The translations under genes and the position numbers were made by a program. The notes beneath the pieces are model-generated. The model searched no databases. It saw only the letters and a list, made by a program, of their open reading frames with translations, and had not been told where the DNA came from. Shown piece after piece: positions 53,939-62,367 of a DNA stretch of 64,000 nt. Origin of the DNA: Prorocentrum cordatum (taxonomy: Eukaryota; Sar; Dinophyceae; Prorocentrales; Prorocentraceae); assembly GCA_963575745.1 (NCBI GenBank), contig CAUYUJ010009502.1:63951-127950 (forward strand), in the 5' to 3' direction. Numbering within the stretch: the first letter of the stretch is position 1; each line of letters starts with the position of its first letter.

Positions 53939-55042
53939 TCAACCTGCGGCGACCCCGTTTGCCTTTACCTTTTCCTTTGAAGCTCCTCCGTATCCTCCTC
54001 CTAACACGACGCGCCGGTTTTCGTGTGAACCTCCTCCACCTCCGCTTTGCCTGTTGTAATAACCAGAACAGGTGTTCGGCACGCTGATTGCCCCCTTCCA
54101 TTTGCATGATATGGTTTCGGTGTCGCTGCCGGAGTCGAAATCGCCATTACCTGGGTAGGTGGATACACCGTCGTTGAGGGGATTCGCTTCACCCCATAGG
54201 GAACGGTGTGGTCGAGGCTCTCTAGGAGGAGGGCTGGTTGCCCAGCTTGGTTGTGATCGACCCCCTGTTAGTAGGGCAGTAGATTCTCCAGGATCGTCGG
54301 CCCATATGCTTGAGGGCCCGTTGCCAGGCTGAGCTTCAGTGGTTAAGGTAGTATAGAAGTTTCCACTGCCAGTTCCCCTTCCCCTTCCAAACACTGAACC
54401 TACGTTACCAGGAGACCGTTCTGACAGATGGACTATCGAACGCATCCTCTCACACAACTCATCATACTGTTGTTGCGTTCGGGGCATTTGGTGGTTGAGT
54501 GGCTGCGAGAGTTGCACGGCTCGCTGGTTGCCAACGCCTAGGGCGCGGAACAGGATAGCGAGCAGTTGGAAGTTGGGAAGATCAAACCCCACCGACTGCG
54601 CCTCAAGACGGGCCATCTCGAACCGAGTGAGGATTACATCGATTCGTTCTCCGTGAGGCACATGAAAGTCGATGAGCTGCGTGCCTGAAGTGAGCTGGCG
54701 CTCATCTTCCAGGCGTTCGAACTTCATACTTAAGAGAAGCATAGTGTAGGTTACTGGGTCGGTGTGGGCACCATCGATGTCCGCACCATAGTTTATAATG
54801 TCAGGTGGTACAATCATGGCGAGCGTCCTCGCTAGGCCACCCAAGCCGCGTTGCATGGCGGCTGCTTGGGCCCGTGGCGCCACGCGCCCGCATGCGACGT
54901 TAAGCCACGCGCTGACCTCACAAACATATTCGCGGAAAGGTACGTTGCCTTGAGGGCCCCAGTATGGGCCATGTGTTTGCCCATCTGTGCCGTTGCCCCT
55001 CCTCAGCGCATGTGTCCGATTGCTGCCCCCAGCGCAAACCAT
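53939..55042 (-). CDS. Element 2 gag-like protein
   Basis: 367 residues; the first coding segment after the leader. A helical core (residues 35-200: YVCEVSAWLNVACG, LLLSMKFERLEDERQL, VILTRFEMARLEAQSVGF, LAILFRALGVGNQRAVQL, QYDELCERMRSIVHL) resembles copia Gag/UBN2-type proteins (selection of LLxxLP-like and FEM..LE patterns; moderate confidence). A Gly/Ser/Arg-rich tail follows. The zinc knuckle is in another frame downstream. Hairpins at 54,316 (PGNGP) and 54,233. Confidence 0.7.
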   Translation of the reverse strand: MVCAGGSNRTHALRRGNGTDGQTHGPYWGPQGNVPFREYVCEVSAWLNVACGRVAPRAQAAAMQRGLGGLARTLAMIVPPDIINYGADIDGAHTDPVTYTMLLLSMKFERLEDERQLTSGTQLIDFHVPHGERIDVILTRFEMARLEAQSVGFDLPNFQLLAILFRALGVGNQRAVQLSQPLNHQMPRTQQQYDELCERMRSIVHLSERSPGNVGSVFGRGRGTGSGNFYTTLTTEAQPGNGPSSIWADDPGESTALLTGGRSQPSWATSPPPREPRPHRSLWGEANPLNDGVSTYPGNGDFDSGSDTETISCKWKGAISVPNTCSGYYNRQSGGGGGSHENRRVVLGGGYGGASKEKVKANGVAAG

Positions 55043-55414
55043 ATGATGGCGAAGATAACCAACCCATGGCTGTGAAGATATGGGTGGTTATCAGGCGCGT
55101 TGCCGCGCTGGGGTAGGGCTTGTAGCGCCATGTCAAGTCCACGAGGCGCTTTATCTTGCGGGTCCCCCCGCCTCTGCTTCAAGTAGTGCGATTATGGCTC
55201 GTTGCCGAGCGGTTGGTAATAGCGTAGTGATGAAGCGTATATGGTACCAATGTGGATATCTAGACGTCGTACCTCTCGTGTTGCTTCTTGCTCTTGAATT
55301 GATCCTCGTAAATGTAGTTGGACTGGTGGCGCAGGGTGGTAGTTGGTCACGAAGATCGCGCCGGATAGCGCGAGGATAAGAAGAGCAAGAGCTGACCACA
55401 CGAGAGTGCGGCCA
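55043..55414 (-). other. Element 2 5' leader with three GNRA hairpins
   Basis: Between the primer-binding site and gag. Perfect hairpin copies at 55,095-55,108 (GCGCG, loop GCAA), 55,158-55,171 (GCGGG, loop GGGA) and 55,197-55,210 (GCTCG, loop GCAA), given on the minus strand. Retroelement leaders commonly hold packaging and dimerisation signals, so three hairpins here make an RNA role plausible. Short frames exist but none is convincing. Confidence 0.75.
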
Positions 55415-55426
55415 GCTCCGCTACCA
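55415..55426 (-). promoter_or_regulatory. Element 2 primer-binding site
   Basis: Minus strand TGGTAGCGGAGC immediately inside the 5' LTR, identical to the site of element 1 (37,504-37,515). Probably primed by a methionine-type tRNA. Confidence 0.8.
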
Positions 55427-55659
55427 AGTCTGAAATGACTATGGTAAGTCAATTAGCATCCAATGCCATGCCGTGTTGGTTCAGCTTGGGGAGTGGACGG
55501 ATAAGATCGGATAAGATCGATGTAGTGATCTTCCCAGCACACAGCGAACACACGCAATGTCCGGGCAAATAGGGTGCGCGTGCCTTGAGCCAAAGGCAAC
55601 GGCGCGCGGGCTATACTCCCGATCCTCTATAACATCTCCCAAAGAGCTACCCTTAAAGT
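55427..55659 (-). repeat. Element 2 LTR, 5' copy (right)
   Basis: 233 bp. The spliced-leader-like CCGTTGCCTTTGGCTCAAG is at 55,584-55,602 on the minus strand, starting 57 nt after the LTR edge, with the hairpin around it identical to that in the other LTR. Outer flank TAGCG at 55,660-55,664. Confidence 0.92.
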
Positions 55660-55664
55660 TAGCG

Positions 55665-55850
55665 GTCGAGTTGGGAAATGCGTTGGCAGTCGTGGCGGTC
55701 GCGGTGGTCGGCGCGGACGTGCCCGCAATGGGGCAGTCGGGCGTGCCAGCGGCGATCGTGGTGGGAGTCGTCGCTGCGGGCGTTGTCGCGGTGGCCGTGC
55801 GGCCCGCGGCGCCAGGGCGCGGGGCGCCGTAGCAGCGGCCTAGAAACGCT
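55665..55850. other. Spacer between element 2 and LINE remnant
   Basis: GC-rich, with GTGGCGGTCGCGGTGGTCGG-like repeats similar to 16.5-17.4 kb and an inverted GCGCCAGGGCGCGGGGCGCC. It may be the 3' untranslated end of the LINE. No gene. Confidence 0.5.
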
Positions 55851-56832
55851 CTACTGCCCCAGGGCGCTGAGGATCATCTCGGCGCTACCCGTGCGCAGGG
55901 TAACGGAAATGTCCCGCCACAGGCGGCTGAGGACCTCCCCTCGTTCTGCCACCTCGAGGTCGGCGCCGTAGCTGCGCACGAAGGCCGCCGCCTCCTCGGA
56001 GGGGCGCCCCCCGGCCTCGAAGACAATGGGGATCAGGTCGGAGCCTGGCCTGGGAGGGTACTGCGCCCTCTTTCGTCGACCTTCTGGGATGCAGCGAGGG
56101 CACTCCTGTTGGACGGGGCCTGCCTGCGCGGGGCATAGGATGAATGTGCGCAGGTAATGGCCCAATCCACGTAGATGTGGCGCCCAGCATTGTGATCGAC
56201 GGTGGCCACATCGAGCTTGGTCTCCTCGACGGTGCCATTGGGGAAACGACGATCCCACCCAGGCACGTGCTGCTCGGCGGGGGCGGCGTAGCCCGTGAGC
56301 TCCGTGTGCCGCTTAGAGTGGAAGTCGCGCAGGCGGTTGTGTCTGTCGCTCCGCGACCTCCCGCCTTCGCATTTTCTCGCGTGCCAGCCTTTCCTGTCGA
56401 GCGGGTGGTTGCAAACCTGTCCCGTCGCCGCGTTTCTGTGCTGACACCGGGCCCCCTCCGGGCAGACGGGCAGGTCCAGCCGCATCTTGAGGTTGGTCAG
56501 GAAGTGCTTGTCGGGCTGCGCAGCATCTCCAGCGTTGCGGGGCAACAGGAAGGACCCCGCGCCGGCCCCTCCAGCCGAGCGCAAGGAGAGGCGGCCGTCT
56601 TCGTCCAGCAGCGTGCCCAGGAGTCGTTTTCGGCTGGCCCCAGAGGCGGCTTTGCTCCACTGCCCCGGCCGCTTGTGCTGCGGTTCCCGCATGTAGCTGA
56701 GCAGGTTCAGGGGTTCGCCTTCGAGAGCGCCAGCGTTGTGGAGCGCTTGTTCTGCTTGGGCGAAGGCCTGGAGAGTACGGGGGCACCTGGCGCGGAGCTC
56801 CTCCAGAGTGCTGACTCCCAGGCAGTTTACCC
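55851..56832 (-). pseudogene. LINE ORF2 C-terminal remnant
   Basis: The frame 56,033-56,914 (useful part from about 56,830) and then the frame 55,851-56,258 make the C-terminal part of a non-LTR retrotransposon polyprotein after the RT. Seen: FLTNLKMRLDLPVCPEGARC, CNHPLDRKGWHARKCEGG, RHNRLRDFHSKRHTEL, EQHVPGWDRRFPNG, LDVATVDHNAGRHIYVDWAI, then SDLIPIVFEAGGRPSEEAAA and a stop at 55,851. The Cys/His cluster and the Glu/Asp-containing segment after it fit the nuclease-like tail of such LINEs. RT itself is absent: the copy is 5'-truncated, with an (AGG)n tract (read as poly-Arg) at its 5' edge, and has one frameshift near 56,080. Confidence 0.82.
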
Positions 56833-57160
56833 TCCTCCTCCTCCTCCTCCTCCTCCTCCTCCTCCTCCTTCTCCTCCTCCTCCTGCTCCTCCTCCTCCTC
56901 CTCCTCATCATCATTTCCTCATTTCCTCATTTCCTCGTCTCCTCATCCTCATCCTCATCCTCATCCTCATCCTCATCCGCATCCTCCTCCTCATGTTTGC
57001 CCACTCTCCCTTCCGCCACTGCGCTTGACCTTCCTCGTCCTCACCCTCCGCCCCCATGCCCAGCGCGGCGCGCGTCCTCGATCTTCGTGTTGAAACCTCG
57101 GCCGTGGACGGGCGGCGCGCGAAAGACCCCCTCCGAGACGGCGTGCGAAGAGGCTGGCAC
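56832..57160. repeat. (TCC)n and (TCATCC)n tracts with short spacer
   Basis: (TCC)n 56,832-56,910, CATTTCCT repeats, then (CTCATC)n 56,940-56,995. About 160 bp of unique sequence follows. No gene. Confidence 0.8.
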
Positions 57161-58230
57161 AGAGGAGGAGGAGGATCACGAGCACAGAGGAGCAGGAGGA
57201 GAAGGAGGAGCAGTGTAAACCCAAGACGCATCAACGATGTTGCAATCAACTATCCCTCCAAATTCCCTCTTCATACGCCCCTTGCAAGAATGCGCGCGTT
57301 CACTGCGGGAAATGCCACGTTGGAAGACAACCGTCTAAGAATCCTCAAACGCACCAAAACACCATTCCTGGGACTTCAACGCCGCGAAGCGTAACTGTTG
57401 CGTCCTGAGAATCAGAAGTGGCAGGTCACAAAAACACAATTCATGGGACTTCAACACAAAGAACCACGCGACTGTTGGGCTCTGCCAGTCCTAAACCGTG
57501 CCAGGACACGATTCCTGGCATTTCAACGATACAAACCCTGAAAGCTGCTGCTTTTAAGACGAATACACGCGGCGTCCATGCGAGAGCCACATTTTGAAAC
57601 CAGACAGCCGTTCATCCTTGAACTGCTTCAGATATTTAAAACGAATGTGCGCGGCGCTGTGGCGAGGGCCACAGTTTGAGACTGGACCACCCTCCTTGAA
57701 ATTGCTGCAAATGGTTAAAACGAATGTATGTGGCGCTGGCGCGAAAGCCACATGATGAAAACGGCCCGCCCTAATCCTTGAAACTGCTGTAAACTTTGAA
57801 GACGAATGTGCGCCGCGCTAAAGCCAGAGCGAGAAAATGAAAACGGCCCGCCCTCCATCCTCGAAACTATTGCAAACTTTTTGGACGAATGCGCGCGGTG
57901 TTTAGGCGAGAGCCACAGTTTGGAAACAGGCCGTCCTCCATCCTTGAAGCTGCTGCAAATGTCAAGCCTCATGATCATAGATGATGAAAAAGTCTCAAAC
58001 GAAGCGTCCTGCACGCCCTGCCGACACGTCTGGGGGTGCGACACGGAGGACTGAATTATCTAAATGAAAATAGGCGGAGGAAGAACAGGAGGACACGGGA
58101 GGAGGACACGAGGTGGAGGACGACGAGGAGGCGGAACAGAGAGGAGGGAAAGGAGGAGGAGGAGGAGGATGGAAGACGAGCGGGGCCGCGGGAGGAGTGG
58201 GAGGAGGAGGAAATGGACAGGGATGAGGAG
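57160..58230 (-). repeat. Composite repeat, copy 6 (-), complete
   Basis: (AGG)n 57,160-57,212; unique module 57,213-57,545 (AAACCCAAGACGCATCAACG, GGAAGACAACCG, GCGAAGCGTAACTG); five ~83-bp units to about 57,950; spacer (GATGAAAAAGTCTCAAACGA, GGGTGCGACACGGAGGA); then (AGG)n 58,075-58,225. This is the clearest single-cycle copy: about 0.85 kb between the two AGG tracts. Orientation is opposite to copies 1, 2 and 5. Confidence 0.88.
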
Positions 58231-58640
58231 GGACGTGGAGGAAGGGCAGAATTGACAAGAGCACGGCAGAATTGAGCATGTTTTGAAATTGTGGCGATGG
58301 CATAGTTTGGCTCTCGCCTGGGCCGCGTCCCACGGTGCAATCATCGGCGACCAAGCGCGACAAAAACACAACAAGCACCAAAAACAATACCTATACGACC
58401 ACCTTGCGGGTGATAAGGAAGTTGGGGGGGGAAGGGGGCCAGCAATGGGCAACAGTGGTGATTCTTGCGTTGCCACTCGCTCTTGGGAGCCTTGGTGTCG
58501 AGTTGTTTACGTCATCATTCGCTCTTGGGCGCCTTGGTATCATTCCCCCCCAAGAAACTAACGAAATAGTAATTTATTCAGTCAGGTGTGCAAGGGTTTG
58601 GGGGGCCGTTTGGGCGCGTTGTTTGGACCTCTTGGGGGGT
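58230..58640. other. Gene-free interval
   Basis: Mixed sequence with CACTCGCTCTTGGG / ATTCGCTCTTGGGCG direct repeats near 58,478 and 58,518. Short frames only; nothing recognised. Confidence 0.5.
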
Positions 58641-58900
58641 CTTCATTCATCTCACTATCGATCTCACAATCGATATCACGATTCATCTCACTATCGATTT
58701 CACGATCGATCTCACGATCGATCTCACTATCGGTCTCACTATCGATCTCACTATCGATCTCACTATCGACTTCGCCGCCATCGGTCTCACTATCGTTTTC
58801 GCACCAGCGGGACACCGGGACACCGGCGGGACACCGGCGGGACACCGCGCGCCACTGCTTGCCAGAGGGAGGCCACAAGCGGGACACCGGCGGGACACCG
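58640..58900. repeat. 12-bp CGATCTCACTAT minisatellite and GGGACACCGGC repeat
   Basis: About 13 copies of CGATCTCACTAT-type dodecamers at 58,640-58,795, then GGGACACCGGC 10-12-mers at 58,805-58,900 split by a unique ~50-bp piece. Frames through it give Ser/Ile periodic peptide. Confidence 0.9.
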
Positions 58901-59320
58901 CGCGCCATCGCTTGCCGGAGGGAGAATCATTTGGTCCGGCCGCGCCTCAGCCACAGGAGACTTTCCTCTCGCCCGCCCACGCAGTTTCGCTTCGCCCGCG
59001 CGAACGGCACGCACGAACACGAAACCGAAACCGATTTCCTGGTGGGGGGCTCTCCGTTCCACTTCGATCTCACCCCCCAACCTCCGATAAATTCAAATGA
59101 CATCGGGACTCGTCCAAAAGGGAAGGAAGGACGGAACGAGGAGGACGACCACAACCTGACGTCACTGTTCGCGACCGCCCATCCCAGGACAGCAAGAAAT
59201 GTATTACAATATGTTTATCGAAGCTGCTGACTGCATACGGTCGGAGGAAACGGGGAATTGGCAGCCTGCGCCTATAGATGAATCGGCCGCTGTCCCCAGC
59301 CTCCCCAACCGGCCCACTTC
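58900..59320. other. Gene-free interval
   Basis: Unique-looking sequence with no recognisable domain on either strand. Confidence 0.45.
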
Positions 59321-61020
59321 ACCAGCACTCTACTGCGCTCAACCTTCCTCCGGCCACACACGGATGTCCGGCCTGCGCGTTGCGCAGAGCTTGCCCAAGC
59401 AAGGCGTGCGCAGAGAGGCCGAATTGCCAGCCGCATCGCGTCTTCCACATCCGTGGTGACACGCCCACCAACGCCCGAGCGAAGATTGCACGCGCTCTCC
59501 TACCGCGGCCTTCAGAAGCCACGTGGGTGAAGTCGCTATCCTCCAAGATCTTGGCCGCAGTCGCTGCCCGCTCCTTCCAGATGTCCGCCCCCTCGGCCAC
59601 CATGGCCTCGACGCGGGCGCCCAGGTCGGCGCGGTGTTCCGCTTGATTTCGCAGCTGTTCACGACGCCGTCGGCGACTACTCCTAGGTCCGCTCCGCCGG
59701 CGACCCTTCGGCGCGCGTCGGCAAGCGCGCAAAATGGCGCCTCCGCCACGCAACGCAGGACCGCGTCAGAAGCCCACCAGGTAAGGAGTTGAATTGCGAG
59801 CAATGGGGCACCCATCGACGCAAACCCCTGGGCGCCTGCGACACGAGGCGCGAGCCGCCCCGATCGTGCGCGACGATGCCAAGCTTGCTCGCGACGTGGA
59901 CGAACGCCTCCACGACCCGTCTCTCGCCCACTGCGCGGCCGTCGATGGCCCGGAAGACCGGGGGCTCGGAGATCGCACCCACGCCGAAGTACTCAACGCA
60001 CCAGCCCCTGCGAGCCAGCAGAGCGCGGCACGGGCAAGGCCAGACTTCGCCAGGCCGGCACGCGCAGCCCCAAGCACGGCTCTTGTCCATCGCCGCCAGG
60101 TCTGTTTTCGAACGCGGCAACAGCCGGGCAACTTCCCTCCTCGCGCGCCAAATCGACGGCGACGTCGCACCGCATGGCGAGGGGCGCCTCTCTCACGCAG
60201 GCAAAAGAATGACCCTCCCATGGCGAAGGCCTGGACGCCCACAGGGCCCACGAAGCCCTCGGGGGCCGAATCCAACCCGAGCATCGCCACCTCGCGGAGC
60301 GGCAGGGGGGGCGATTGACGCGAGGGCCCAATGCCTCGCGAAGCACTGGCGCTGGCCTTCCGCGCGATCCAATTGAGCTGGTCGCCCCACGGGTGGCCTG
60401 CAGCGATATGCCCCTTCGCCCTGGAGAAGCAACTCGCTGCGGAGCGGTACCCGCCCGCCCTCAGCAACGCCACCGCGGCCATGACCTTCATCGCGGCGAG
60501 TAAGAGCACAGCTATGTCCGGCTCTCCCAAGGTCAAGTCCTCGTTGAGCCATGCGTCGCGGAGGCGAGTCCACGCGCGGAGCACGGGGCACGGTGGCGCC
60601 CGCGAAGACTGCACGCGCACGTCGCGCTCCAGGCGCGCCCACGCGGCGCCCCTGCCCCGCGCAATTGCCACGGAACCCGCCGCCCGCGCAAAGGAGCCAT
60701 CTGCAGCGCGCCGCCGCGTTCGGCAACGCGCCGCGCAGGCCGCGCCGCCGCCGGCGGCGCGACATCCGGAGCCGCCGCGCTGCCGCCATTTCCACCATCT
60801 GGGACCGCAGCTGGAGCACCACGGCCGGGGCGAGCAGCGCCGGCACCCGAACATTGCAAAGGTTTCCGCCTGGGCGCGCAGACCTGTTGCCCATGGCGGC
60901 AGCCAGATGCCTGGCGCGGCGCGCTGCAGGCCCGTCTGCAAAAATGCCGCGGCGCAACCGGCATGCCGACGCCCCGCGCATATAGCGCCATTAACCTGGA
61001 ACCCCCACACATAGGGCATG
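59320..61020 (-). pseudogene. DIRS-like element: tyrosine recombinase (decayed)
   Basis: The coding signal moves through all three minus frames. N-terminal part (frame 59,766-61,049): LLRAGGYRSAASCFSRAKGH, GHPWGDQLNWIARKASASAS, RGIGPSRQSPPLPL. Middle (frame 59,683-60,120): RSKTDLAAMDKSRAWGCAC. C-terminal part (frame 59,339-59,815): RVAGAQGF just upstream, then LLAIQLLTWWASDAVLRCVA and EAPFCAL. This fits the tyrosine recombinases of DIRS-like retroelements, whose end normally reads GHSxRVxGAQxLA and QLLxRWxSxAVLRY. Here the His of HxxR is not preserved (GRLAPRVAGAQ) and the Tyr region reads LRCVAEA. It would have inserted circular cDNA without a DDE integrase. Confidence 0.72.
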
Positions 61021-61620
61021 GCCCCCGCTGCCGAGGGGCGCGCGCACAAGGTGCAATCCGCCGCGCCCCCACGCGCACGGCGTGAAACACGAATAACGAG
61101 AGACGCGAGAGACGACGCCCCGCGCCTATGGCGCTACAACCGGCGCAGCACACATATGGAGCCACGCGCTGGCGCACATACAGCGCGAAACCTGGCGGGC
61201 AGCGAAGCTTGCCCCACCCCGACACCGAGCGCGACGACCGAGCGCCGAGGGGCGCGCGAAGCGACAACCCACGGACTGGCGCACACGAAGGACAGCCTAC
61301 TAGCCAATCGCGCACGCAGCGCCCGACCACCTCTGCAACCGCGCGGAGCCACTCCCCTGGCGCCGCACACGCAGCGCGCCCGGAGCGCACCTATAGCGCC
61401 CGCGCGGCCGAACGCTCACATAGCGCACAAGTGCCCCATCCTCGCTCTTTTTCCTTGAAGCAAATATCCGAATTTAATCCCACTCCGCGGGGCCTGCCGT
61501 CCAACGCGCGACGCGCATGCAGCGCATGCGCGGCCGAAAACGGGCCCGCTCCAATCCGGGGGGCCCGCCGCCTAACACGCGGCGCGCGCGGCGCGAATGC
61601 GCAGAAAGCGGCCCCACTCA
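61020..61620. other. Spacer inside the DIRS-like element
   Basis: GC-rich with scattered GCGCACA and CATAGCGC motifs (for example GGCGCACATACAGCGCG, CACATAGCGCAC). Overlapping Ala/Arg-rich frames on both strands are compositional. DIRS elements often have an internal complementary region near here, which I could not establish by eye. Confidence 0.45.
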
Positions 61621-62365
61621 GACCTCCACCTGCCCCGCGGCCGCGTCGCCAGCACACCAGAAAGAGGCCGCTCGGGCCGGGGCTGGCGCGGATGGCACGC
61701 CACGCAGGGCATCCGAGAGTGCGAAATTTAAGCTCGGGTCGAACTTCCAGGAGATCGCATCGGCGATCCTCGACGCGACCCAGGGCGCGCGGGCGACGAC
61801 GTCCGGGCGCAACGAGGCCGGGCCCACGCTAGGCAAGCTCCCGGGCGATTCCGTTGAGAGCCCCAGAGCTTCCCTTGAGCCTGAGAACCAGAGTCAAGGC
61901 GGCGATGTTGTCTGCCCAGACTTCGAGTTTGACAGTCTTGCACCCAGTGGCTGGCCCACGCCCCCCATGCAATGAGCAAGTTCTTGGCCTCGAACACTTG
62001 CTGCCACCTGGTCGCCCCGGCGCGCTCCCAGGGGCGCTCGTCGCCCTGCGAGATCGGCTCGCATGGTAGGCCAAGAGAGCATCGCCGTTGCAAGTATAAG
62101 CGCTGCACACCCAAATGCAAACACCCCCGACGATGCACAACTTGACCCCCTGGTCCTTGCACGCGCCCAAGCGGCGCACCATCGCCAGGGCCCCGGCCTG
62201 CCGCCGCAAGAAAGTGGAAATCCACGGGAGAGCTGGCTGGACCTGCCGCGCCCAAATGCAGCCGCGCGGCGCCCTGGTCTCGCGGCCAGAGTCGAACGAC
62301 CGCCGACCCACCCAAAGGTCGGCCAGGAACGGGCGCCAGACGAACAACACGTTCGCGACGCAAGT
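61620..62365 (-). pseudogene. DIRS-like element: RNase H (decayed)
   Basis: EAKNLLIAWGAWASHW (frame 61,728-62,546), then VWADNIAALTLVLRLKG and ALNGIARELA (frame 61,829-62,350), then VVARAPWVASRIADAISWKF (frame 61,618-61,836). These match the Glu, Asp (AD-N-xAAL) and final Asp (ADAxS) regions of the RNase H that follows RT in DIRS and related elements. Several frameshifts separate them. Confidence 0.68.
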
Positions 62366-62367
62366 GG

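Larger units (their letters stand above)
40313..55210 (-). repeat. Family of ~35 GNRA-tetraloop mini-hairpins
   Basis: Minus-strand consensus GC-N-N-G, loop GNRA, C-N'-N'-GC (14 nt). Perfect stems start (plus coordinate) at 40313, 40488, 41079, 41865, 44820, 47190, 47725, 47758, 48294, 48375, 49295, 49497, 49800, 50061, 51204, 51285, 51736, 51861, 52554, 52825, 53332, 53805, 54233, 55095, 55158 and 55197. With one G-U pair: 40462, 44310, 46140, 54316. With one or two mismatches: 42772, 45882, 48885, 49752, 52750. Stems seen: GCGGG, GCAGG, GCGAG, GCTCG, GCTGG, GCGCG, GCCTG. Loops: GAAA, GCAA, GTAA, GGAA, GGGA, GAGA; two have GGGG. None was found in element 1. Confidence 0.93.
39956..55659 (-). 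mobile_element. Element 2: 15.7-kb copia-like LTR retrotransposon with captured genes
   Basis: LTRs of 224 bp (39,956-40,179) and 233 bp (55,427-55,659) bound it, about 95% identical by eye apart from a 9-bp indel. TAGCG on both outer sides is a 5-bp target duplication, and TGGTAGCGGAGC sits beside the 5' LTR. Minus-strand order: gag, two unrecognised coding segments, Tpt1/KptA domain, RING-H2 finger, protease, unknown segment, methyltransferase-like domain, integrase, RT, RNase H. It is two to three times the usual length of a copia element. About 35 GNRA-loop mini-hairpins run through it. At least five in-frame stops and several frame changes mark this copy as decaying. A polypurine tract is not evident: just inside the 3' LTR the purines are on the wrong (plus) strand. 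Confidence 0.92.

Noticed and set aside
40313-55210. The xGNxP pentapeptides as a protein-level motif only
   Set aside because: The paired variation of the first and fourth residues follows base pairing, and copies occur in untranslated regions and other codon phases.
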